The notes under the pieces were generated by a model. That model ran no database searches. It saw only the letters and a program-made list of their open reading frames with translations, and was not told where the DNA came from. Below, one piece after another: positions 19,450-28,710 of a DNA stretch of 35,889 bases. This stretch comes from Nemertoderma westbladi (taxonomy: Eukaryota; Xenacoelomorpha; Nemertodermatida; Nemertodermatidae), in the NCBI GenBank assembly GCA_032718475.1, contig JAUCBJ010005627.1, forward strand, positions 1-35,889. The letters run 5' to 3'. Made by a program: the position numbers and the translations under genes. The number at the start of each line of letters is the position of its first letter. Position 1 is the stretch's first letter.

Positions 19450-21705
19450 TTAGGTTATGATTCTTCTAGACGCTTTATCGGCTTCACTAAAATCGTCAGT
19501 TTCATTTACTATATAAACCCCGGAATCGTGTTTGCTCGGTTCTGATTGGTTATAATCCACAGAGTCCACATGAACCCCCTTATCATCATTAACAACCATT
19601 ATATCCGGGTCGCTTTCTTCCGAACCACCATCGCCATTAGCCCGTCCTTCCGGGTATTCTTCCGGTTGGTAACTGCTGTTATTTACGAAGCCGACGAATT
19701 CGGTTTTCTTTGGAGGCAGACCGTTTCCGGTAACTTGCGCTGCTTCTGGCGACTTGGTTTCGCGACGTTTCTGGTACGATCTCACAAGGAAGTATACGAG
19801 ACCGCAGACGATAATCCCGCCGATAATTCCTACTGATATTAAGATTATTTGGCTGCTGTCGGGACCCTCTGGAGGCGCCTCACTTGCCCCCATATCTGTA
19901 GTTGTTTCGCCGCTTCCCTGGCTCCTTGTTACATGTATTCCGGCTTTGTTAGTTATGGCGTTGCCGCTGCTGTCTGTAATGTAATCTGGCGGTGCGATGG
20001 TTAGTCCACTACCGGTGTCCTCGTCAGTAACAACGCGACCGTTGTAATCAGTCACGTGATTTATAGGACCCCCGGCAGCATCTGTAATCGCTAGACCTTG
20101 TGTATTAGTGGCTACATCGTAGGGAGCTTTTGTGATTGGCTGGCTGCTTCCTGGATCAGTGATCACGTGACCCACTGAATCAGTTATCACATTAGAGGGC
20201 GCATTCGTGATTGGTTGGCCACCATTTGGATCAGTAACGTATTTGTTATCACTGTCTGTGATGTACTGTGGGGGCGGGTTGGTGACAGGTTGACCATTAC
20301 CATCCTTAATCACGTGACCGTAATCATCCGTTACATAGCCGATAGTCTGACCAGCCTTGTCTGTAGCCAGATCACCCGAACTGTCAGTCACGTGTTTCTT
20401 AATTCCACTCGTGACCTTATCACCAGATGGTTCTGTTACAATCTTCCCAGTGTTATCTGTGACATATATAATGGGCTCGCCATTATCATGTGTAACTACG
20501 TCACCATTTGGTCCAGCCGTGATGTATTGAGGCGTGCTCACTATAACTCCGTCCCCATCACTATCCGTAACAACGACCCCTGTATTGTCTGTTACATGGT
20601 GGACAGGAATTCCCCCATCGTCGGTTACCACGGACCCGTCTGGATTAGTGACAATGTCAGCTGGATGCGTTGTTGGTGACTCAGGACTCGTAGCTTCTTC
20701 CGGCAACTCCACCAGTATTGTGGACACTTGGTATAATTTACTAGTGGGTGCCGGACCCATCACCCTGTGTGGTGTAGGTTGATCCTCCAGCAAATTAATC
20801 CTATCTAAATAACCGGTATAAGTAACTTTCCCTTCGAAATCATATTTCTGGAAATATGTATAGTAAGCAAATCCCTGATGAACTGATAAACTGTATAAAA
20901 CATCAACATTTTTGATTGAACCTTCTGAATCAAATTTATACACTTCTTTAATATCAGTTGCCAAAAGAGTATCTTGATTTTCCGCTACCTTGAATCTTGT
21001 AATGCCAGCAACTGGTTTACCTTCTCCAACATAAAGATATTTAGTCGTGGCATCGAAACTCAACCCGTTTGGCCATTGTAGAGGAATTGTCGATTGAATC
21101 TTTTGTGCTGCTGCTTCAGTAAAACCCCCCATATGTCCCCGCATTACCTTCGGGTCCGAACCGAAATCAGTCCAGAAAATATGCCAGTTGGGAATGTCTA
21201 GAGTGATAGCTCGTGGTTTGTGTATGATGTTCGCGTCCGTGTACAGATTCTCTACGTGGCTTCCATCCAATGAGCTGCGTTGTATCCGTCTCGTATCCCT
21301 TGCCGTCCAGAACATCATCATGGCATTGGTCAGTGGATGTCTCCCACCTATGGCGATACCATCAACTCGGCCAATATCTCCGTGGCTGATCAAACTCGGC
21401 TCCATGGATCCGTTTGTCGATGGGTACCTGTAAATCCCTCTGTCGTTCAGATATTCAAGTTCTTGATAGTCAACGCTAAAGAATATGGTGACATGATTCG
21501 TAGAGTTTTTGTAGGCAGCGACAGCGCTCGCGTTTTTGACTGCGAGCACCGGTTGAGATTCACCGTGATACCCCAGTATAGCTTCGTGGATATGGTTCTG
21601 CGAGGCGGTAACTACAAGTGTTGCTAGATCCTCTCCAACGGTTTCGGTTGGAGCGTAAACGAGGTAACATAATGCAATATAAAGAAAAATCATGCTTGTA
21701 GCCAT
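19450..21705 (-). CDS. Type I membrane protein: YWTD-like propeller plus VTD repeats
   Basis: A complete single-exon frame of 751 codons. The start is the first ATG after an in-frame TAA 24 bases upstream and has A at -3 and G at +4. Residues 1-24 look like a signal peptide (MIFLYIALCYLVYA core). Residues about 70-330 carry degenerate LDL-receptor class B (YWTD) blades: MFWTARDTRRIQRSSLDGS, IFWTDFGSDPKVMRGHMGG, KYLYVGEGKPVAGITRF. Residues 348-598 consist of about 15 units of roughly 17 residues with the core (V/I)TD..G..VTD..G.P, including DSDGDG. Residues 620-642 form one hydrophobic span followed by KRR, and about 105 acidic cytoplasmic residues have tyrosines (YQPEEY, VYIVNE). It is likely a cell-surface binding protein with a repeat stalk. 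Ligand and orthologue are unknown. I see no polyadenylation signal in the 250 bp downstream. Confidence 0.85.
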   Translation of the reverse strand: MATSMIFLYIALCYLVYAPTETVGEDLATLVVTASQNHIHEAILGYHGESQPVLAVKNASAVAAYKNSTNHVTIFFSVDYQELEYLNDRGIYRYPSTNGSMEPSLISHGDIGRVDGIAIGGRHPLTNAMMMFWTARDTRRIQRSSLDGSHVENLYTDANIIHKPRAITLDIPNWHIFWTDFGSDPKVMRGHMGGFTEAAAQKIQSTIPLQWPNGLSFDATTKYLYVGEGKPVAGITRFKVAENQDTLLATDIKEVYKFDSEGSIKNVDVLYSLSVHQGFAYYTYFQKYDFEGKVTYTGYLDRINLLEDQPTPHRVMGPAPTSKLYQVSTILVELPEEATSPESPTTHPADIVTNPDGSVVTDDGGIPVHHVTDNTGVVVTDSDGDGVIVSTPQYITAGPNGDVVTHDNGEPIIYVTDNTGKIVTEPSGDKVTSGIKKHVTDSSGDLATDKAGQTIGYVTDDYGHVIKDGNGQPVTNPPPQYITDSDNKYVTDPNGGQPITNAPSNVITDSVGHVITDPGSSQPITKAPYDVATNTQGLAITDAAGGPINHVTDYNGRVVTDEDTGSGLTIAPPDYITDSSGNAITNKAGIHVTRSQGSGETTTDMGASEAPPEGPDSSQIILISVGIIGGIIVCGLVYFLVRSYQKRRETKSPEAAQVTGNGLPPKKTEFVGFVNNSSYQPEEYPEGRANGDGGSEESDPDIMVVNDDKGVHVDSVDYNQSEPSKHDSGVYIVNETDDFSEADKASRRIIT
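19912..20664 (-). repeat. VTD-repeat coding region
   Basis: About 250 codons of tandem 17-residue units give a DNA repeat of about 51 bp (GTNACNGAYNNNNNNGGN pattern on the coding strand). The units have diverged at the DNA level but hold T-D and G positions in protein. This points to selection on structure rather than fresh duplication. Confidence 0.8.
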
Positions 21706-22009
21706 TTCTACATCTAAAGTTCGAGTTTATCCTCTTTGAAAAACATGGGTGGCAAATAATGCACAAGCATGCAAGTAGTCACGCAATGCAATGTCCAAAC
21801 CCTACGCGCTAGGAGTGGTATGTAGATACACACTCTTGCAAGATAAAGTAATCACAAATATGTTCATTATTATAACTTTTGTTGGGCACAGTTTTGCAAA
21901 ATCGGCAATGACGTCCATGAGGGATTGAACTGGTGACCTCCGGGTTGGAAATCTGAGGGGGGCATTTGTAAAACGAGGATCCCAACAAAATCAGTCAGTG
22001 GATCCTGTT

Positions 22010-22365
22010 GCGGATTCCATAGAAGCAATGGCGGATCCCAGTAGGATCCGCGGATCCTAGAAACAGCGGATCCGCGGATTCTATAATAGTCTATGGTATC
22101 CGCCGAATACAAATTTGTTAACCGCGGATCCCATAGTAAACATTAAGGCCGCGGATCCCATAGAAGAAATGGCGGATCCCAGTAGGATCCGCGGATCCGC
22201 GGATTCTATAATAGTCTATGGTACCGCCAAATACAAAATTGTAAACCGCGTATCCCATTGAAAACCATGACTGCCGCGGATTCCATAGACACCATTGTGT
22301 TACCTTTACGTGTCTCTTATGGTGTCCGCTATTTACAAATTTGTAAAAAGCGGATCCCGTTCATA
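22010..22365. repeat. GGATCC-rich tandem repeat, about three units
   Basis: Units start at 22010, 22151 and 22276 with GCGGATYCCATAGA (141 and 125 bp apart, the last partial). They share ATGGCGGATCCCAGTAGGAT, CGCGGATTCTATAATAGTCT and a tail with ACAAAWTTGT and AACCGCG. The palindrome GGATCCGCGGATCC occurs inside. It is non-coding and resembles a minisatellite or the internal repeat of a DNA transposon. Confidence 0.85.
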
Positions 22366-22369
22366 CAAT

Positions 22370-23590
22370 GAAATTCCCTGATTGTTGACACTAGTCTTGA
22401 TTCCATACATCAGTACCGGTACCGGAGGGGTGGGGTGTAAGCCTTTCATTGCCCTTTCCGAAGGAATCGAAGTCAAGTTTATTTGACTGTTGTTTATTAT
22501 TATCCAAACATATGGAGCATTAACGGTGGGACGGCATGATATTAAAACGAAATTCAACATATTATCCTTAAAACCTACTGTAACTAAAAAAACTTCCCAC
22601 CACCACACTCTCCTATTAGCTGATAAGGTTGCTAGGCTACCAGCCAAAACATAAACAAACAACTGTTTAACTGCACGGCCCTTTCATTGAAAAACACAGT
22701 ATCTCAAACTTTTCAAAAAATGAGTTTTATTGTAACATTCGAATCAGGAAACTGTTCTGCGCCTGGCTGTGAAGTTTCCCTGGGCCTGAACTGTATGTAT
22801 ACTACCAAATTCCTGCCAGCTATGGTAGCCCAGCACCGTCCTCCAGACCGAGGCCAGTCCTCCATTTGGCCATCGACCCACGAACGCAATGGCAACACAA
22901 CCAACGCATTAAAACACATTAACATTAATGGTATATTAAACCTATTTGACGGTGCAATAAACCTCGGCGCCTCGGCGGATACGGGGAGATCCATCTGTAT
23001 CACACTCGAGGGGGGGATGGAAGGGGTGCTGTCATAGGTTCAGTTATTTCGGATGGAGTACATACAATTTTTAAAATACTGTAAAATGACATGAAAATTT
23101 ACTTCATTTATCTTACATACAACCCCTTTAAGTATAATTGACTTGTGTTTTTATTTATATTTTCATATATCCGTTTGTTTATTTTATTATTATATTATTT
23201 ATTAGGCCCATATGAAGAATACCAGACTTTCTGCCGTTATATTTCACTTTGCAGTTACCCCCATGTGAAGAATACCAGGTTTTCACAAAAAACACAGGTT
23301 ACAGAAGGGCTGAATTTAACCAAAACAATTTACAAATTAGTATATGTACAGGTTATAAGACACATAAGCGCTATAAAACACTTAATAAAGATAAATTTAT
23401 ATAAATAAAAAATCTTCATATATACAATTCTAATAAAAAGTCGACCAAAAAGTGAATACTGAAAATTGAAAATTTTTAGTTTTTTAATTATGCATAACTT
23501 GCAATCAACTTTATAAAACCGCTTCATATTTCATTGTAACAACAATTTTGATGAGGGATTTCAGAAAAAAAATGGAATTTTTTTATTTGA
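22370..23590. other. Non-coding stretch between tandem repeat and LINE
   Basis: I see no supportable gene. The frame at 22687-23037 (116 codons) is the longest and shows no motif. From 23040 the sequence becomes strongly AT-rich, with two copies of CATRTGAAGAATACCAG (near 23210 and 23262). Confidence 0.5.
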
Positions 23591-23596
23591 AGAGTA

Positions 23597-23617
23597 TGAC
23601 GTCATTTAATGACGTCA
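23597..23617. promoter_or_regulatory. Two palindromic CRE-type sites (TGACGTCA) 13 bp apart
   Basis: TGACGTCA at 23597-23604 and again at 23610-23617 are two perfect 8-bp binding sites of the CREB/ATF class, and together they form a near-perfect larger palindrome. They lie about 60-80 bp past the last LINE coding codon (minus strand), so they may belong to the LINE 3' UTR or to older flank. Function is not shown. Confidence 0.5.
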
Positions 23618-23678
23618 TATTTGAAATACGCCGTTTCGTCAAAAAATATCAAGGGCTTTTGCCAAAATAAGTCAAGTA

Positions 23679-23906
23679 CTACTGTATATTTTTACTTATA
23701 GCATAAGCCCGGTTCACAATGGAGCAATAAGGTCCTCCATTGTAATTCTGAATATAATTAATTATAGTTTTGCTAACTACTACTCTACTACAGTAGGTCG
23801 AGCGAACTCGGACAGTGGAAATGAGATACTTCCAGGCTTCCCGATTCTCCATAGTTGTCGCAATTTCGTTTCTCCAAAGTTCAGTATCCCTTTCAAGTTG
23901 ATCTAT
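23679..23906 (-). pseudogene. LINE ORF2 C-terminus, piece 3 (left of the Penelope insertion)
   Basis: The minus-strand frame from 23906 to an in-frame TAG at 23679-23681 reads IDQLERDTELWRNEIATTM and then ENREAWKYLISTVRVRST. This is the usual end of this type of LINE protein. It continues exactly from the codons at 26089-26081 of piece 2, because both sides carry the same nine bases (codons I-D-Q). The natural stop may lie a little before 23679. The 3' UTR and tail are not recognised. Confidence 0.8.
23898..23906. other. Target-site duplication TTGATCTAT, left copy (PLE)
   Basis: TTGATCTAT here and at 26081-26089 brackets the Penelope-like element. Removing one copy and the element restores an unbroken LINE frame. 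Confidence 0.88.
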
Positions 23907-25701
23907 TTATCTGCCTTCCACGGGTACAACGCTAAGAAATTGAAACAAAACCTCTCCAAACTGGAACGCATCGCCCTTAAGAACATCTCGTCGGACAAAA
24001 CCATCGTTGTACTACGTCCGGATAAAGGCAATGGGGTTGTAATTCTAAACAAGTCAGACTACGTCGACAAGGTCCTAACTGTACTCGCGGATAAGAAGAA
24101 GTTCAAGGCACTCAATACACAACCTGAGGATTGGTTCCCGGATACGGTAAAGGCCGAGGACAGGTTCAAATCGCTACTCAACAAACTCAAACCATCATGG
24201 AATATTCCTAAGGAAGTTTTTGACTCATTTAAACCTACAGGCACTCACCCAGGCATTCTATATGGATCACCTAAGATCCACAAGGATGGCTGTCCTACAC
24301 GCCCTATTCTCTCCGCTATTGGCACTATTGAATATCCTCTAGCTCGATATTTGGTTCCTAGGTTACAACCGTACACTACCAATGAATATACTGTTAGGGA
24401 TACCTTCTCATTCGTAAAGGAGATTAATGATGTTATAACTGGACCCAATTCGTATATGGCCAGTTTTGATGTCAAAAATCTGTTTACGAATATACCGGTA
24501 GATGAAACCATTGTTATATTGCTTAATCAATTATTTGAGGGGACAGATACAGTAGATGGACTGAGTAGAAGACAGTACAAAAAACTACTAGATTTTGCAT
24601 CCAAGAACACTGAGTTTATTTTCAACCAACATAAGTACTTGCAAATTGATGGCGTTTCGATGGGTAGCCCCATTGGGCCAACGTTTGCTAATGCATTTTT
24701 AAGCTTTTACGAAAAAAAAATGGCTGTCCAATTGTCCACGTGATTTGAAACCAATGTTTTATAGGCGATATGTGGATGATTGCTTTATTTTATTCCGAGA
24801 TAGACAACATGCTAAAGAATTTTTAAACTATCTAAATTCCCAACACCGCAACATTGAATTTACTGTAGAATTTGAATCCAACAATTCCCTATCATTCCTT
24901 GATGTTCTAATTACTAGAAGCCCTGATTCTCTGAACACAACCAAATACCGAAAACCAACCTTTACTGGTCTATACACACACTATGATAGCTTTATTTCAG
25001 ACAAATTTAAAGTTGCCCTCATTGCTACGTTAATTTTTCGAATTTTTCACATTTGTACCAACTGGCGCCAATTTCAAACTCAAACAAATAAACTACATGA
25101 CATTCTGTCCCTTAACGGGTTTCCCAGTGAACTTATTTGGTCTGTCATTCACAGGGTCACCTCAAGACTAGGGGGGCCAGCCCGTCCCAAAATACCTTCG
25201 GTTGCCAAAAAACCAATCTACTTAGTCCTACCTTACTTAGGCTACATGTCATCACAAATCAACCACAAACTTAAACTGATTTCTCATGCCTACCCGCAAA
25301 TAGACTTCAAGATAATTTTCAAACCCCACATCAGACTAGGCACCCACTTCCCGTTCAAGGACAGATTTCCAGCCGCGATGAGACCCGTTGTCTTGTACAA
25401 ATTCAAGTGTGCCAGCTGTAATGCTGTCTACATCGGTAAAACCGAGCGACATTTTAAGACACGAGTCTGTGACCATCTGGGAGTCTCACCAAGAACGGGA
25501 AAGCCTGTGGCCAACCCACAACACTCTGCAATACGGGATCACGCTATAGAGTATGACCACAAATATAATTACAATGATTATAAAATAATAGGCAAGGCAC
25601 AAAGTAATTACGACCTTCTAATTAAAGAAAGCATCACAATTGGCAGACAAAAACCCTCACTAAACATCCAAGGCACGTCCTTCCCGTTATTTCTATTTTA
25701 A
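23907..25701 (+). pseudogene. Penelope-like RT plus GIY-YIG endonuclease, one frameshift
   Basis: The first part (to 24743) has the PLE N-terminal block VVLRPDKGNGVVIL and motif A as SFDVKNLFTNIP. Motif B is GVSMGSPIGPTFAN. An A9 run at 24712-24720 shifts the frame by one base; eight A would restore it. The second part continues with motif C, RRYVDDCFILF (catalytic YVDD), and the thumb. From about 25380 comes the nuclease: CASC (zinc-binding type), AVYIGKTERHFKTRVCDH with the catalytic Arg, then HSAIRDH and LLIKES with the likely catalytic Glu, ending in KPSLN. All active-site residues remain, so apart from the 5' truncation and the A-run shift the copy is well preserved. The open frame appears to begin at TTG 23898, but that codon belongs to the target duplication. 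Confidence 0.9.
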
Positions 25702-25707
25702 AGGTGA

Positions 25708-25730
25708 CCCCCCCCCCCCCCCCCCCCCCC
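25708..25730. repeat. C23 homopolymer in the PLE 3' UTR
   Basis: Twenty-three C residues begin seven bases after the stop codon of the PLE. It is the longest homopolymer of the window. Confidence 0.92.
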
Positions 25731-25985
25731 TCCCCCCGCCCACCAGCACTACTGCTCTCACACGTACCGGTTCACCTTACTGCTTACATTTTGTACATTT
25801 CAGTATTTACAGTATCGCATGTTACAGACTGACGACCTACTTGTTGTTTTGTCTTATTTACACAATTCTAGGATCATAATAACTTTGTTTCATATTTACT
25901 ACATTAAATAATTAATGATTACTTTTTTTACAGTATGTTTATTTCGTAAAGTACTTTATATATTGCTAGTTTACACTGTTTATTT

Positions 25986-26030
25986 GGCTGATGATGATGA
26001 ATGTATTTCGTCGAAACGTTCCGTTTTAAT
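25986..26030 (+). ncRNA. Hammerhead-ribozyme-like motif in the PLE 3' end
   Basis: The conserved hammerhead core is present in order: CTGATGA (25988-25994), stem II GATGAA (25996-26001) pairing with TTCGTC (26007-26012) around loop TGTAT with one G-T pair, then GAAA (26013-26016). The very short stem III has CG (26017-26018) with CG (26022-26023) around TTC, A26016-T26024 closing, and T26025 as the cleavage base. Stem I is open: GG and TT before the core can pair TT and AA after it. One extra T (25995) lies between CTGATGA and stem II. Minimal type I hammerheads with short stem III are known in Penelope-like elements, which supports the call. The extra base may weaken or abolish cleavage. Confidence 0.7.
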
Positions 26031-26080
26031 TAATTGAAATATAATGTTGTTTAGAATCGCAATACTTATTCTATTTTGTT

Positions 26081-26530
26081 TTGATCTATATATGTTATGG
26101 CCGGTCGTCCACGACTAAGCTTTCCATTAGTTGGTTGCCAGAAAAGTAGATCTGGTATGACCTCGTCTTTACTTCGCCAGCAGTGCCCACTGAATCTTAA
26201 TTTGCGTTCACTGAGGATGGTTGATACAGGTGGTATTGTACCATAAATCTCGGCGTTTGTCATGTGTTGTCTCCAGCTGATGTTTAGGGCTGCCCTTTGT
26301 AGTCTTGTGTAGCAACCATCAATTCGTTGTTCGAGTGATTTAGTCAGTGTCCAGGTCTCACCCCCGTATAAAAATACACTTTCCACTGTGGCTCGAAAGA
26401 ACTTAGTGTTCAGGTGTCTGGAGAGATCTGATTTCCAGATGGTATCCATTTTTGATAGAGCTACACAAGCCTTTGCTTTCCTAACTTCTATGTCCTTTTT
26501 GCTACTCTCTATCCATGATCCAAGGTACTG
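26081..26530 (-). pseudogene. LINE ORF2, piece 2 (between Penelope and Gypsy insertions)
   Basis: The minus-strand frame is open from 26527 to the Penelope junction. It begins YLGSWIESSKKDIEVRKAKA and contains FLYGGETWTLTKSLEQRI, CYTRLQRAALNISW, ERKLRFSGHCWRS and RGRPAITYID. This is the standard post-RT region of this LINE type. The frame then enters the Penelope sequence and stops a few codons later. Its upstream codon (CAG at 26530-26528) is the CTG target duplication of the Gypsy-like insertion. Confidence 0.92.
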
Positions 26531-26814
26531 CGCCAGACCCGACCCAGTACACTGTTGGTATAATTGATCCAGCAGTTCAACTAGGCGTAACCCTAGTTCA
26601 CATGCACACAGCAGGGATATGTATATATATGCTTACCGGTACCTACCGCCATCTTTATGCATTTGCTGTTTACCTACTGCTGTACTGGTTAGCAAAGTAG
26701 TACAGTCCAGCTCACCAACAGAGTGCCATCGGATCCGATCGGATCCAACACACTCCGACAGCTTCAAACAAGCACAATGCTAACCTACGGAGAATTAGTA
26801 CTGTTTGATTCTGT

Positions 26815-27010
26815 TGGAGAAAATATTTCCAACAAGTTTTGTCTGTTGGAGCCCATCTGAATCTGTCTGAAATCCGTCTGAAAGTGTTTGAAATTTCTGT
26901 TGGATGTTGTTGGAAGCTATCTGAAGCTGTCTGAAGCTGTTTGAAATTGTCTGAAACTGTTGGAAGTTGTCTGAAGATGTTTGACGCCATCGGAATTTGT
27001 TGGAATTTGC
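26815..27010 (+). repeat. Left subterminal decamer-type array of the TIR element
   Basis: There are about 15 short units around TGTCTGAA(G/A)(C/T) and TGTTGGAAG, about 10-11 bp apart (for example GAAGCTGTCTGAAGCTGTTT). A second array lies at 28583-28710. Such arrays often bind transposase. Here both arrays run in the same direction on the plus strand although the ends are inverted. Confidence 0.75.
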
Positions 27011-28582
27011 CAATGCCTTACAAAAGCATAGTAGGCATACAAAATGTCAATCACTTTAACTCTCAATTTGAAGAGATTGTGCGAGGGTGTACCATTGTAA
27101 ATTATAAACGGAAGATAAGATTTGTTTTACTTAATTTAATCATAACAATTTTTATTTACATAATTATATCGTTAACTATATCAATTATTAATTAACTAGC
27201 AACCATAAAGGAATATTAAATTCCTATCATATAAATTCCGATAAATTAATATAATACCACCAACAAGTTTTTAATTACATAAAGCATGCCGATCCTAGTA
27301 GTAGTAGTAGTAGTAATTACATAATGTGAAATGTAAATAATGCTATATAACTATATATTGATTTCTTTCACGTAGGGCACTAAATGTATACTGTAAATAA
27401 ACAGATATAAACACAAACAGATTAAGCAAACAGTATAGTAATTACAGGGAGTGAAATAAAATATTTTTGGTAAATTTTATTACTTGTGTTATTAAAAAAG
27501 CATCGAAGTAGAAAAGATTTGCATGTAATACTTCTAGCCCAACTACATATTTTCTCACGCACCTACTCCATTTGATAAAAATCTATTCACACAATCAAAA
27601 GTTATTGTAACTTTAATGTCTACAAAGGCGTATACTCCAAAACGGAATTAATATCCAATGTTGGTTTATGTTGTTAAGCGGCTCTCTAGTTACGTAATAA
27701 ATATTCAAGTACATTAAAACTATTCAACATTCTGACTCTTGAGTAAGGCAGTTGAGAAAGGTAGACCTAATCACGCCAAATACTAATTAAAATAATGTCT
27801 TAAAAACTAAATTGTATTCATTCATACATAGGCTATGTAGCCAAATAAAGCAGAGTGCACAATTACATAGTAATTGACGAAACAAAAACAAAACTAGAAC
27901 AGAGCATATCCAAACTTGTAGATACATAATAAACCACATAGATTTAGAAATAAGCACAAAGCTAATAAGTGTACACGATATTAACTGTAGAGGAGGGTAC
28001 TGTCTCCTCTCCTGCGCAACTCAAAATCTAATCATGAGTATTTTTTTACTGTAACTCGTAACTCAAACAAAATGGGCCTTTTTCGAAGAAATCCTACATG
28101 GGCACATTTTGGTCTTTGGAGTTAACCGGGCTAGATAGAAGGCTTGGCTCATTGGAAGTGTATTTCGGTAAAGCTCTATAGTATGGCTCTGTTTAAAGCA
28201 TACCCCGGAGAAGAGGACAGACATTAGCATGGGAACACGAACACACCATATTATCCATCCCCTATCCATATCAATGGTAGCCAGCTTGTCTTTCCCCCAC
28301 TGGGGGTAGACCATTGGCTAGCTTTATGCTATTGTGTTATACAGAGACAGCGGAAGGATAAAGAGAAATACCGACCTCGCTAATAATGGGCTGGTCCCAC
28401 AGGTCAGTTAAAGGTAGGTGTTACAGTAGGTACTACAGTTTGCATGTTCAAGGGCGCCAGTCCCTATTCGCTAGCCCAGTCTGCCATGGAATTCATGTAA
28501 TACATTCAGACGCTTTGACTCTTATAGTATCCTAGCGTACAGGAAGTTGTGAGTTCAGTGTGGTTAGGGTGGGTGGAGTGAT

Positions 28583-28710
28583 TGACAGGTTGTTGGAAGT
28601 TGTCTGATTCTGTTTGAATCTATCTGAAATTGTTTGAAGCTGTCTGAATCTGTTGGAAGTTGTCGGACTGTTGGAGTTTGTTGGAAAGTGTTTGAAGCTG
28701 TTGGATCCGA
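28583..28710 (+). repeat. Right subterminal decamer-type array of the TIR element
   Basis: Units such as TGTTGGAAGTTGTCTGATTC, TGTTTGAAGCTGTCTGAATC and TGTTTGAAGCTGTTGGATCC run up to the inverted terminus. They are the same unit and direction as the left array. Confidence 0.75.

Larger units (their letters stand above)
23907..26080 (+). mobile_element. Penelope-like element, 5'-truncated (2,174 bp)
   Basis: It sits between 9-bp target duplications inside a minus-strand LINE. It starts in the middle of the coding region, so the 5' end, including any 5' pseudo-LTR, is missing. The content is RT, C-terminal GIY-YIG endonuclease, a 3' UTR with a C23 tract, and a hammerhead-like motif 55 bases before the end. 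This is the organisation of canonical EN-containing Penelope-like elements. The CASC motif before the GIY-YIG core is found in several clades (Neptune-like or Poseidon-like), so the clade is left open. Confidence 0.9.

Noticed and set aside
19546-21627. Plus-strand frames of 76-154 codons opposite the receptor gene
   Set aside because: They are antisense shadows of a repetitive coding sequence and have no motifs.
22687-23037. 116-codon plus-strand frame
   Set aside because: No motif, no clear start context, and an antisense frame of similar length covers it. It is probably chance.
23628-23645. A second hammerhead-like piece (CGCCGTTTCGTCAAAA) left of the PLE
   Set aside because: It has no CTGATGA and no stem partners, and it lies outside the element's left boundary. 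Only the TTTCGTC word is shared.
23898-23906. Start of the PLE reading frame at TTG 23898
   Set aside because: These nine bases are the target duplication and encode LINE codons on the other strand. The PLE begins at 23907, so the apparent start is an accident.
26066-26089. C-terminal residues after YIDQ in the LINE frame
   Set aside because: They are translated from the PLE 3' end across the insertion joint; the true LINE continuation is at 23906 downward.
27290-28560. Transposase gene inside the 2-kb TIR element
   Set aside because: I looked for one in all frames. The longest frames are about 84 codons with no DDE or DNA-binding motif, so the element is called non-autonomous.
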